DNA from: Dolomedes plantarius
Taxonomy: Eukaryota > Arthropoda > Arachnida > Araneae > Dolomedidae
DNA length: 64,000 bases
Direction of reading: 5' to 3'
Assembly: GCA_907164885.2 (NCBI GenBank)
Contig: OU015499.1
Coordinates: forward strand, 158,104,828-158,168,827
Shown: one piece after another, positions 52,151 through 62,220 of the stretch
How positions within the stretch are numbered: the first letter of the stretch is position 1
How the letters are laid out: each line of letters begins with the position of its first letter
Translations under genes and position numbers: made by a program
Notes under the pieces: generated by a model
The model's input: only the letters and a program-made list of their open reading frames with translations
Told to the model about the DNA's origin: nothing
Databases searched by the model: none

Positions 52151-53300
52151 CCTTACATGATGAAATATAAACTATTTTGTTCATATACACATTATGGTCT
52201 TTTTATAAATTACCTCCCATAAACTATTTTTTATTTCCCATCTCCTTCCAAATTGAGATGGGAAAGGAAATTTAATAATTTATATAATTTATATATCACA
52301 CATTTTATATAATAATAAATTTTTTATATAATAATAATCCTTAAAAGTAATACACTGATCTTTATTTCCATCAAATGTGACAAAAAGAAAAAGATATTGC
52401 CCAACAAACGAGTTATTGTTACTTTCAAAATAAATGTAAAAATGATTCAGAATAATGATCAGATAAGTCTATAAAAGATGTAGACATAGATAGCTATATG
52501 CTGGTCAAAGAAATGGAAGTATTAAAACCTATTGTATTGGAAACCCTATAAAAATTCTACAATTGCTATAAATAACACTTACTGGCTTCTCAAGTGCTTT
52601 TATATCTTTAAGGATATTTTTAATAATTCATATCACTGTACCACTGGGAAAAAGAAGCTTTTCAAGAAAAAAATAAATTAAAACATACCTGAGGTCAACA
52701 ATATCGCTGAAGAGACTCAACTGTCTTGCAATAATATCTACAGAGGATGTAGAAACAAGGAAATTAAAATTTCATCAATTTATGAATGATCTTATTGATA
52801 AAAAAAATCTAGCAAAATTTGATTGTAAATAATTTTGTTCTGTAAATAAAATATATATAGTCTAGATACTTTTTAGTTTTTCTTTTCTTATAAATGTAAA
52901 TAAAAAAGGAAATATGACCCCCTTCCTAATTTTTGTCTTTTATGCTTCACATTAAATGTTTATCATTTAATGTATATCAGAATTTTTGAAGGACCCCACT
53001 GAAATTTCTGCAATTTGGCCCAACAAAGACTGAGCCTGGCTCTGATCAAAGGCCCGAATGACAAGAACTAGGATGTCAAATTTTCCAGTGCAAAGTAATT
53101 AACTGTTATACTCTATTACTTTAATATATTAAGTTAATGTAGAAATTTCCAAATTTTTAAATATTAAAATATAGAATTCACATAGTCTTCAAATTATTTA
53201 TTTATCAGGTTTCTATAAATTATGTTTAAAACAAAGTTATATTTAAAGTCAAGAAAACAGGTATTGAGTAAGAAAGTTCAACATGAAATGCAATGCTATG

Positions 53301-53647
53301 TTGTTGCTTATGCCACTTGACCCACAGCAACATCATATCAAGTCCTGAAGACTATGGGCGATGAAGGTGTGACTCCTGTTTTGAATGGCACCACAAGGGT
53401 GGAGTCCAACTTGGCCAAAGGACCAGTCCTGAAATTTTGAACCAAGTCAAGTGACGAGACCAGAACACTTGACCCCGCACCTCCAGATGTAATTTTAAGA
53501 ACTTGGAGGACATTGCAGCCACGATAGATTTTATGTGCACCAGCTACCATTAGTGTACACGGCAGTGTATTTGTCAGCAACGAGCACCGAACCAGTGACT
53601 TTCAGATTGCTAGCCCACTGCTATTGCCCACTGGGCCACTGCACCCA
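53301..53647 (-). mobile_element. tRNA-derived SINE, minus strand
   Basis: On the minus strand the element starts GGGTGCAGTGGCCCAGTGGG, with an A-box-like TGGCCCAGTGGGC and a B-box-like GGTTCGGTGCTC about 38 bp later. Flanking ~10 bp duplications are CAATGCTATG (53291-53300) and CAAAGCTACG (53648-53657). Units A and B have the empty site (AAAGCTATGTATATGAC). A different family from the SINE at 7848. Confidence 0.75.
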
Positions 53648-56600
53648 CAAAGCTACGTATATGACTGCAAAGAAAAGAAAAAACTGGCAAATGATTAACT
53701 TCTATTCAGAGATTTTTTTAAAACCGTTTTCATAAAAGAACTCATACAGAATGTTCATGCATATTTCCCTCATGCAAAATGAAAACTTACCACCTAAAAT
53801 ATTCATGTTTTGAGAACAGTTATCTTTTACATAAATGGCTTAATATAATCCTCAAATGCATGTTTTAACTTTTGCCCATAAAGAAATATAATTCATTTCA
53901 TGCATATTGCATTACAGCATAATTATACTACACATTTCTGGAGCCCTCAGGAAAATACAGCACCAGGATTTTGAAAACAGTACTTTTGACACTTTAACTG
54001 CAGTTGCTTTCTATTCAATGAATATTTTTTACCCCTGGGGGAGTACAAAATATATATATACTAACACAACAAACATCAATTTGACTAACACTGATCTTAA
54101 AAACCAAAACTGTATATATTAAAAAAATATCCAAGACATGAATGACAAGAATGTAGTTATAAATTTTACCAATACAAAATATCTATTCAGTACAAAGAAT
54201 ATGCAGGTAAGAGAGCAGATAATTTAAATCTAGTTTTAAACTGACCCAAGTACAGTTCTTACACTAAAAAATTTTAAAATACCATATTAAAGCAGTTGGA
54301 AATATCAATTAATACAGATTTTGTAAATTTTGAAATGTTTCTGACAAAGAAATCTTTAGAATACATGGTACAGAGGAGATTAAACATTTTTACCTATACT
54401 ATACTAATAAATGTATAGAGTTTTGATGTGTGAAATAATATATTTCTTTAAAAAGAATTTAAATTTTAAATACCAAGGATTTTAAAACAATAAATACAGA
54501 AACAAACAACTTTAAAATAATTATTTTAAATGTAATTTAAAATAAAAAGTTCTCTGAAAGAGGAATGATATGAGAAAGCAACGGCTACACTGCAGAATGC
54601 TACTCATGGTACCAAGCTGCAAAAACTCACCAAGTTTAGTGGCAGTTCATCAATTACATGGAAAATATAATTATTGAATTAGTTGTGTCTATAAGTTTCG
54701 CATGAATTTAACAGTGTGTATGGATTTTATTCTAATTTTAAAAAACTTAATGCACATAAATGATAGTTTCTTAAATTCGATATGCCTTACATATCTTGAC
54801 AATTTTATAATTTTTTAAGCATGAAATACAATTTAAAAAACACCAAACAAATGAGTGTTGCAAAAAGTGCTGGATCTTTTATGGCCTCAAATTTGGTGAT
54901 TATATAAGTATATACTTTGCTTATGTTCTGTTGCTCTTGGGTTGTAATCTTTATAATAAATAGTTTTATTATTTAGGTTTATGGTTAAACATACTGCAAA
55001 CCTGATGCAGCTAAGCTCTGCTCTTACATCACCAAAGGTCACAGATTATATCTTGGAAATGTCACATGGTTTTTTTCAGTTTCTCAGCTGTCTGAATTTT
55101 ACTGATGATCACTTAGATGTTTTCAGCCAATGAAATTCGAGATTAGCTTCAGATAATGAATTATACATTCAGTCAATGAAAAAATATTTTTATTGTCCTC
55201 TCTTTCAAGGAATATGAGAACTTTTCCTTGGTTATTCAAATCTGGTTTATAGGTCTTATCCAGATCTGAGTGCATCTAGTACATCAATTTTCCTTTGTCA
55301 GTGTTTCTTAAATCTAATTTTTCAAATGAAGATTCCCAATTTATGTTTTTAGTTAAATTTATAACCTTTCCTAAAATATTTTAATTTTGTTCTTAGTTTT
55401 AAAAATTGATTTTTATACTTTGCAAATATTTTAAATTTAAATTTTAGTTCTAAAAAATCCCTATTAATACTATTGTCATTGTTTTTTTCATTCTTCTATA
55501 CATGTTGAAATTATCTCGCTACAAAATATTCATTGACTATTCATTATTTTATGTACTTCATTTATTTTTTCCCTGTTTTTGTATTTTTATGTATCTTTTT
55601 CTTGATGTATTTACATGTTTATTTTCTAGTTTTTAAGATTTTTTTAAAATAAAAGTCTTGTATTTTGAATATATTGTTTACCTACATTTTCTATAACCAA
55701 CTGATACATTTTGGACACTGCAAATATTTAGACTGTTTTAATTATTTATTCCTGATAAATGCTGTATTCAATATGTCTTTCTTAATATATTCTACGGTTC
55801 TATATTAGCTACTTATTGTTGAATTTTCATACAGTGTTTATTGTCAGGTTAAAAATTTTAAAACAGTGTGAAATGATATTTTCCTAAATTTCTCATTAGG
55901 AAAACTCCATTTGGTGGAGTTTGACACATTTTCGCCTAACAGCACAGGATAAGGAATTTTCCCCGTATATTTTATCTTTTACCGCGATTATTAACAGTTC
56001 AAAATCATTTGCATAACTCATAACCAGCAACGTTGCTAAATACATTATGTATGACTTGTATAATATATTTATAAATTTAGGATAAAAATTGTAAAAAAAA
56101 TTATCAGGCTGGCAACTTTTAGCAATCTCTTGAAATCGTAGAGTGTATATTCTAATCGCACGCCACAATCGACCAAAAAGTATTAATCTACTTATTAGCT
56201 GAAAATAACAAACCATACCTGAACATACAGTTTTTAACTGTATAATAGTTATACGAATTGTATTAGAATTTAGCTTCAGTCACAAAAATAATACCGTAAA
56301 ATGTAGAAATCATATATATCATTTTCAATATCTTAACAAAACAGTTCTGTCATACAATACATAAAAAATACCTGTGAATTAAACTTGCTTGAATAGCTGT
56401 TAATTTTCACAGCATCGTCGGTAATGATATTTTAGTCCGTGATCCATCCGAAAATCTGTGAAAGTTTGTCGTCGAGGGCACCACCTTTTTACATTTAATT
56501 ACTATGATTATGGAGAGTTAAATGCAGAATGTAATAGACAACATAAACTACGGGCTTAAGAGAAATCGTTGCCATTGAACCAACAAATAATGAAAGTCTG

Positions 56601-56717
56601 TTACATGTGATTAATCACTGCTAACTGCTACCAAAGTTAAAGTCATGTTGCTCACAAAGTAGTTAGCGGGGGGGAGGGGGGGTTCGAAATCCTCGCTTTA
56701 CCTCCGATCATAAGGCC

Positions 56718-56875
56718 CAGTGCCGCACTCAGGGGGGGGGGGAGAGCCAAGGGGCCCTGCCCCTCCCCACCAAAGAAATATAAATTGCATTATGAATATT
56801 GATTTTGCATTATAAATGTCTTTTCCCGTTCAACTCGCCCCCCTCCCCCATGATTACATTCTGGTTGCACCACTG
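56718..56875. mobile_element. 158 bp hAT-type MITE
   Basis: Ends CAGTGCCGCACTC and, reversed, CAGTGGTGCAACC. The 8 bp flanks ATAAGGCC (56710-56717) and GTAAGGCC (56876-56883) differ at one base. The interior has poly-G and poly-C runs. Confidence 0.7.
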
Positions 56876-56883
56876 GTAAGGCC

Positions 56884-57583
56884 TCTTTTAGACAAGGTGG
56901 TTAGTTGATTCAACTGGTTGAATGGGCGGGTCGTCGTAGGAAAAGCTTGCGAGGCGCCTTAGAGCATTAGCCCCTTATCCTCGGTATCAACAGTGGGATG
57001 TTTCATGGTTACCGTTCGCAAGATTATAGTAGATGATAATGTGATTAAATAAAAAATAATAAATAAATAAATATTTTTTTAAAATTTTTTATTATTTTTT
57101 TTTTTAAGTTAGCTTAAATTACGTTATAATTAGAGGTTAAGAGAAAAAATTAAGATAGTTAGAGGGGTTTGGGGAAGAAAATTGTTGAAAATAAATAAAT
57201 AAATAAATAAAAATAAAATGACAAATCAGGATGGTCAGGATAAAATTTAAAGTACTGAGAAGGGCGATCAGACAGAAATCCAACAATAGCGAGTAGCGAT
57301 GTTTACTAGGAGTAGAGAAGCCTACTAGGTTTACCAGATTGGAAGGTTTACCAGCTGGAAGAGTTATCACCCCGATTGGGATCGACCCGATTGGAACCGA
57401 TCACCCCGATGGGATTCGCCCGAACCCCTTCACACGCAGTCAACTCGTCCGCCAAGGCCGTTTGCCAGCAGGCACAAGTGCCGCTAACTTTCTCATCCCC
57501 CCACAAGTTTACTCAACACAAAAGATACTAATAGACATGAGAGAATGTCCTTCAATCGCCTAATTTAATCAACTCAGTTCAGT
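56884..57583. other. Unique flank, simple repeats
   Basis: AAAT/TTTA-type repeats at 57045-57110 and 57185-57215. A GGAAG/GATTGGGATCGACCC-like imperfect repeat lies at 57335-57425. The 74-codon open frame 57339-57563 follows that repeat and shows no domain. Confidence 0.45.
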
Positions 57584-57775
57584 ATGGCAAGCGTTGCAAT
57601 TGCAAGTTTCAATGTGGACCAGTTCATCGAAGACATTCGTAGTAGTCCCGCGATATGGGACATGAGGTGTGATGAATACAGCGATAAAATTAAGAGTGAA
57701 GCTTGGAGGGAAATGACACGCAAATTTTACCTCGAATTCAACAGCATGGAGTGTGCCAAAATGAGTTTCATCTAA
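57584..57775 (+). CDS. Truncated MADF-domain ORF
   Basis: A 63-codon frame with a good start context (CAGTATGG). Residues 13-50 read QFIEDIRSSPAIWDMRCDEY and IKSEAWREMTRKF. This matches the first half of a MADF domain (a SANT/Myb-like DNA-binding fold): FI..I...P..WD....Y.....K..AW.E. A MADF domain normally runs about 85 residues, so the second half is missing here, either in a further exon I cannot locate or through decay. MADF proteins are arthropod transcription regulators and also the accessory protein of some PIF/Harbinger elements; Harbinger-like MITEs lie 4-5 kb downstream, but no link is shown. Confidence 0.5.
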   Translation: MASVAIASFNVDQFIEDIRSSPAIWDMRCDEYSDKIKSEAWREMTRKFYLEFNSMECAKMSFI

Positions 57776-57796
57776 ACTAATAAGTTGTTCATGTAG

Positions 57797-57943
57797 CATT
57801 TTTGTTGGGGGGGCAGGGGGGTTTGGAAATGTAATAGTGTGTTAAATTGCATTTTTTTTTGGGGGGGGGGGAGAAATGTAGTAGTGTATTAAAATGCCTT
57901 TTTGTTGGAGGGGATTGAGAAATGTAGTAGTTTGTTTGTTTGC
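57797..57943. repeat. G-rich minisatellite, three ~48-55 bp units
   Basis: Three imperfect copies of GCATTTTTGTTGGGGG followed by GAAATGTAGTAGTGT-like sequence. The G runs of up to 12 could form quadruplexes. Confidence 0.75.
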
Positions 57944-58859
57944 AATCAATTGTGTAAAATTTTGAAATTTCATTAATTGTAAATTTAAGACTTGTTTTGT
58001 TAAAAAAATTTTGCAAAAATTGATATGATATTGATAATATTGCTTGTTAAACTTGGACTGTGAAAATTTTTTTCTGCATATTCTTCAGAAATGGTGACAG
58101 TATTTTTTTATTATTATTATTATTACTGATTTGCTTTAAAGCTCTCAGTGTGATAATTTTGAGAATGATAAAACTTTTTCTATGATTTTTGGATTTTAAA
58201 ATATTTTGTTTGTTCTCTGAGTCAATGACCGGCACGTGCCAGTGAAACAGCTATAAAAGTTGCCGATCGAAGCGTCGCTCGGCATGAAAGGATAAATGCA
58301 TAAAGTCGGAAGGTGTAACCAGACCACCCAGCCGACATTCCAAGCGAGGTGAATACAAATGATAACGTCTTCCTTTTCTGAAAACACCCCCAACTTCAGA
58401 GGGTCAGCGACTTTTTAATCCCCTTTACCCCCCCCCCCCCCAATAAGCAAGACTAAATCGTCTAGGGGAGAAAACATAGACACAGACGTGTTTTTTATCC
58501 GTCGCGGGGTGAGCCTGTATTTGAAATATTCTAAAGGCTGCGAACGCCATTTAAAAGCGCAAAAATATAAAGGAATAAACGATATTTTTGAGGACTAAGG
58601 ACATGTCAGTATTCATTGAGGGTTGTTCATAAAATCTAGTGTAAAAAATTAAAACATTTTGGGTTTTTAAACCCTAAAATAATTGAAAATAGAGCCAATT
58701 ATGAAACAAACAAATTTTGATACTTACCGAACCAAGTAAGTAAAATTATTGTGATTTTTTTAAATAAATGCGAAAGTTTTGAATATATATATATATATTT
58801 GCAAAAAAATGCGTATTTTTTTTACGAAATTTCGATATTTTTTATGCGAAATTTACGTT
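57944..58859. other. Unassigned flank
   Basis: Contains an ATT microsatellite at 58107-58125, a poly-C run at 58428-58441, and a CTATAAAAG box (58250) near a CACGTG (58234). No coding sequence is recognised. A TATA run lies at 58785-58800. Confidence 0.4.
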
Positions 58860-59373
58860 TAGCCTAGTAGTTGGGTTCAAATAAATGGCCTTACCGGACA
58901 AAAGATTGGGCATTAGATTTTTTTTCCTACTTGTATATGTTTAGTCCAGTAGTGAAAAACCAAGTCTTCCAATTCGAAAGACCTCGACGGAATTTTCTGT
59001 GGCCTAAAAACAACGAAATTTTTTAACTGTTTTTGGTTTTTTTCACATATCTCGGTAATGGTTGGTTCTAGAGCTTAGATTGCATTTACAATCTTAAAGA
59101 AGACAACATTTTGAGCAAATCTTACATTTACATCTTTTTTCTAAACCCAATAACAAGCGAGCTACAGCGTCAGGAATATAGGATATTTTATTCAACTTGT
59201 CGAGAAAGACGCAAAACTTACTTCTCTAACACACTTACTCGTACAATTGCTATATATATATATATATACGTATATATATATCCATATTTGAGAAATGCAC
59301 AATATGTGTATTACAACATATATATATTTTTACTCGCACATACTTGAATAGTGTGCATATTTATATAATTATG
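58860..59373. repeat. Long inverted repeat, left arm
   Basis: Reverse complement of 62221-62905 (the right arm minus its MITE). Shared blocks include TTTTTTCCTACTTGTAT, GAAAGACCTCG, CTGTGGCCTAAAAACAACG, GCGTCAGGAATAT, GAGAAAGACGCAAAACTTAC and ATTGCTATATATA. Together with the right arm it frames about 2.85 kb. Confidence 0.85.
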
Positions 59374-59607
59374 TACACAAATATTGGTCGATTAATTACA
59401 AAAATTAATTACAAAAATTGGAGTATTCAACATCCATAAAAACCGTTTAAATACATTATTATAAATTAGAAAACCTAGCAGAAGTGAAATAATGTATAGA
59501 AGAAATTACATAAAAAATAATTATTATTATGTAATTATAAATGATGAAATAACTGTACTAAAATTGAAATATTTCAAATTAAATAACATTCTTCATACCT
59601 ATTGTTT

Positions 59608-60358
59608 TTAGCAGTTTTGATGATCTGGGGTGGGCATCATCTCTATGTTTGGTGATACGTCATCTTCATCCTCTAAATCAGGGGTTCTCAACCTTTTTCA
59701 ACCCATGTACCCCTTTTTGTGTATCATTAAATATGCGTACCCCCAACAAAAACACTTTAGTTTTATTAAAATGTGTTATATTAGTTAAAGTTTAACTGTT
59801 AAAGTGTAATTACGAATAGGTAATTTAAAATAAAATAAGAAATTTGATTTTAATGGACATTTTATTACAAAGTTTTTATTATTAGACATAAGTCTCAGGA
59901 AATAATTATTGGGAACGCTGGGCTGATTCTTGTTTACAAAGTTCATCAATATTTGGATCCAGCTTGGATACAGTAGTAACGAGCGACGTGTTTGCTTGCT
60001 GCTTTACTGATAGTTTTCAGTTTTAAATCATTACTCAAACTTGTGTCACAAATAAATTCTAGCATATATCAATATAATTTTGTATACTTTTTGGTAGTTA
60101 ACCGCTTACCCCTTACAGATTTTCGTGTACCACCGATTGAGAAGCATTGCTTTTAATCATGAGACAGTTCAACTACATTTGTACATGCGAGGCCACTGCA
60201 GTGCTTACACATATTTGAGCATTTCAACCCTGCTTTTCGACAAGTACATGCACCATTACAATCCTTTTTGCAATCTGAGATTGGGTCCATAACTGTCCGT
60301 TTGGGGGACTTTCATCTACTAATGTCCTTTCCGCTTCATGGGAGCAGTAGGATACATC
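59608..60358 (-). pseudogene. C-terminal CXC-like Cys-rich end of an uncharacterised protein, interrupted
   Basis: Minus-strand codons read SYCSHEAERTLVDESPP, then (shifted by one) DPISDCKKDCNGACTCRKAG, LKCSNMCKHCSGLACTN and VVELSHD. A hAT-like insert (59679-60149) interrupts here, and the frame resumes as LEDEDDVSPNIEMMPTPDHQ, ending at a stop at 59608-59610. The CxC-rich stretch followed by an acidic tail is the C-terminus of a widespread uncharacterised invertebrate family with a tesmin/TSO1-like cysteine pattern. Removing the insert and one target duplication restores the frame across the junction. The frameshift near 60310 and the insertion make it non-functional. Confidence 0.6.
59679..60149. 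mobile_element. hAT-like non-autonomous element
   Basis: A 471 bp insert. Ends CAGGGGTTCTCAACC and, reversed, CAATGCTTCTCAATC. The 8 bp flanks CTCTAAAT (59671-59678) and CTTTTAAT (60150-60157) match at six positions. The interior is AT-rich, with CATGTACCCC near one end and CGTGTACCACC near the other. Confidence 0.7.
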
Positions 60359-60359
60359 A

Positions 60360-61034
60360 TGGATGGTAGTGGGTTGTAGGACTTATTGAGCATTGCCTAT
60401 GCTGGGGCATCAATTGAGAAACTGCTGACGGACCATGCATATTCGAGAGCTGTTAGGTCTCACATGATGGGCCACTTGACAATTGCAAAGATCGTTCTTT
60501 CGAAGATTGAGATTTCAAATGAAGAGCGAGATGCCACCAGCCACCAGTGTCGTAGACTGTTCGCTTTTTGAATCAGATACTGCTGAACAAAGTATTGTGC
60601 AGATGTTTACTCAGAAATTAGGAGAGCTGGACAATAATGGACCTACAGCAAAACTATGGGTGCAATATTTTCGAATGGTAACGTTTATAAAGCAATTCAT
60701 CCAAGCAGAGAGAAGTGTAGACTGGAAACTTCATCTACTTTGTGTGAAAAAAATGCTGCCTTACTTCCATGCAAGTTGCCATTTTTTTGTATGCAAAATC
60801 TGTAACACCGTACTTGCAGGACATGCTTGTCTTACAGAATAAGCTAACTTCTACAGAGTGCAAGAATTTTGTAGAAAATGGCTTTTTTAAAATTCGGCGT
60901 TCTGAAAAGTACTCATTGAACACAGAATTAAATGCTCCACAACATTTAGTTAGAGCTATTTTTTTCTTTAAACAGGTACTTTCCCCGAAAAACACAATTA
61001 TACCGAAAATCGCATTTACTAGCAAAAGTTGAAA
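60360..61034 (+). pseudogene. N-terminal part of the same uncharacterised family, plus strand
   Basis: Three successive frames: YAGASIEKLLTDHAYSRAVR and SHMMGHLTIAKIVLSKIEIS (60386-60571); then SVVDCSLFESDTAEQSIVQM, GPTAKLWVQYFRMVTFIKQF, IQAERSVDWKLHLLCVKKML and PYFHAS (60483-60842); then YAKSVTPYLQDMLVLQNKL and FFKIRRSEKYSLNTEL (60769-61032). GPTAKLWVQYF, AERS.W.LHL and MLPYFHAS.H..YAK are hallmarks of a family I know only as uncharacterised invertebrate proteins that end in the CXC-like tail seen at 60160-60300. Here the two ends point in opposite directions. Two frameshifts break this half. Function unknown. Confidence 0.65.
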
Positions 61035-61375
61035 AAATGACGGCAACTTCGAGAGAAGCTAGTAACCTTATAACCGAAGTAATTTGTATGTGTAGGTACC
61101 CATTTTAAGCGGCTTTTAATGTTCTAAAAATTTTATATTACAATTTATTTGATAAGGCGAAACGTCGCAACGTCACTAGCTAAGTCAGTTTTCGTCTGCT
61201 ATAGATCACGTGATTATCGGGTGGCAGAAAACAGAAGCCGTTCCTATGCGTTTGCATGTGTTTTTGGACGATACCTTCATTTTGAGTTAAATAATTTAAG
61301 TTTATTTATAAAATTCCTCATATTAGTTGTATGTAACAGGTATTTTAACACTTTTTTTTCAATATTTCGCAAGGT
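61035..61375. other. Unassigned
   Basis: No motif recognised; a 76-codon plus-strand open frame (61149-61379) has no supporting features. Confidence 0.4.
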
Positions 61376-61651
61376 TTAAGAGAATATAATCATTCTTTCG
61401 TTGAGAATGATTATGATTATGTTGAGATATGTATAGATATCAGGATAAGTTACTTCAGGCCAGCGTCTTGTATCGTAACTCCAGTCTTCCTCTATTAATA
61501 AATATGGGTCACATACTGAATAAACCTTTCCGGGCTGTACCTGAATGTTTAATTTAGTGATATACCTTTGTTTAGATACCATATCTAAAGACTTTGCGTA
61601 ATCTGAGAGCATTTTATTCAACAAGCTGTAAGAATGTTCATTGAACGCCAT
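61376..61651 (-). CDS. Short ORF, possible first exon of a repeat-family protein
   Basis: 91 codons from the ATG at 61651: MAFNEHSYSLLNKMLSDYAK, KRYITKLNI and SVCDPYLLIEEDWSYDTRRW, PEVTYPDIYTYL, then a low-complexity Ile run from ATA/ATC repeats. The DPY......W..D...WP.V.Y.DIY.YL block resembles the N-terminal part of uncharacterised arthropod repeat proteins sometimes followed by SWIM zinc fingers (from memory, unverified). The C-terminal Ile-rich part looks non-coding, so the real exon likely ends near 61430, although no clear donor is seen. Confidence 0.4.
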   Translation of the reverse strand: MAFNEHSYSLLNKMLSDYAKSLDMVSKQRYITKLNIQVQPGKVYSVCDPYLLIEEDWSYDTRRWPEVTYPDIYTYLNIIIIILNERMIIFS

Positions 61652-62002
61652 GTTAAATTATGCAATGTTTTGCCACTACTCGCCAAACAAGAAGTAAAAT
61701 CTGCAAGAGTTGAGATGTGACATGCTGCGAGACACTGCCCTATTGGATGAACCGGTTTTAATTTACTTTTAAAAAACTGAAAAAATACCTCTTTTTCACT
61801 CAAATTTTTTGCCTAACCACCAGCGCTCGCCTCGGCGGAGGGGAAAACTCAGGATATTCATATTTGACCTAAAATAAAGTGATTAAAAAAGTTTCCACCT
61901 TTGTTTGAATTATTTCCGAATCCGGGATATTTTCCCCCCTGCCTACTGGCCTATGAGGGGGAATTCTAAAAATAGAATACAACGCGATTCGGATAGGTCT
62001 AA
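61652..62002. other. Unassigned
   Basis: Nothing recognised apart from the start of the MITE at 62003. Confidence 0.4.
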
Positions 62003-62178
62003 GGGCCTGTTCACATAGGAGTCCGTTGCGAAGCGTTAAAGTATTGAAATATATTTAACCAATGGCAAACCTCCAAACAATTAGCAATGAAATTTTGAAC
62101 GCCTATGATTGGTTTATTTTCGTCTCAACGTCATCTTTCCCTTAACGCTACGCAACGGACTCCTACGTGAACAGGCCC
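62003..62178. mobile_element. PIF/Harbinger-like MITE, diverged copy
   Basis: 176 bp with ends GGGCCTGTTCACATAGGAGT and, reversed, GGGCCTGTTCACGTAGGAGT. The flanks TAA and TTG do not match exactly. The right half matches the hairpin MITE at 62341-62525 and the left half has diverged in the middle. Confidence 0.7.
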
Positions 62179-62220
62179 TTGCACAAGAAGAATAAACGTG
62201 AGGAGTGTAGGGGCCACGCT

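Larger units (their letters stand above)
49291..56662. repeat. Segmental duplication unit C, partial
   Basis: The third paralogous unit, covering only the non-coding block (unit A about 1226-13500). It ends near 56662 at a GC-rich hairpin motif that is inverted relative to units A and B. It lacks the Tc1, DUF4817 and zinc-finger parts. Apart from the hAT and SINE insertions it is AT-rich with no conserved CDS. Confidence 0.8.

Noticed and set aside
55896..56216. 106-codon minus-strand open frame in unit C
   Set aside because: The corresponding sequences in A (about 11330-11640) and B (about 37080-37360) are broken, with no codon-phased conservation.
57789..58016. Minus-strand frame rich in Pro/Lys over the G-rich minisatellite
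   Set aside because: Translation of the minisatellite, not a gene.
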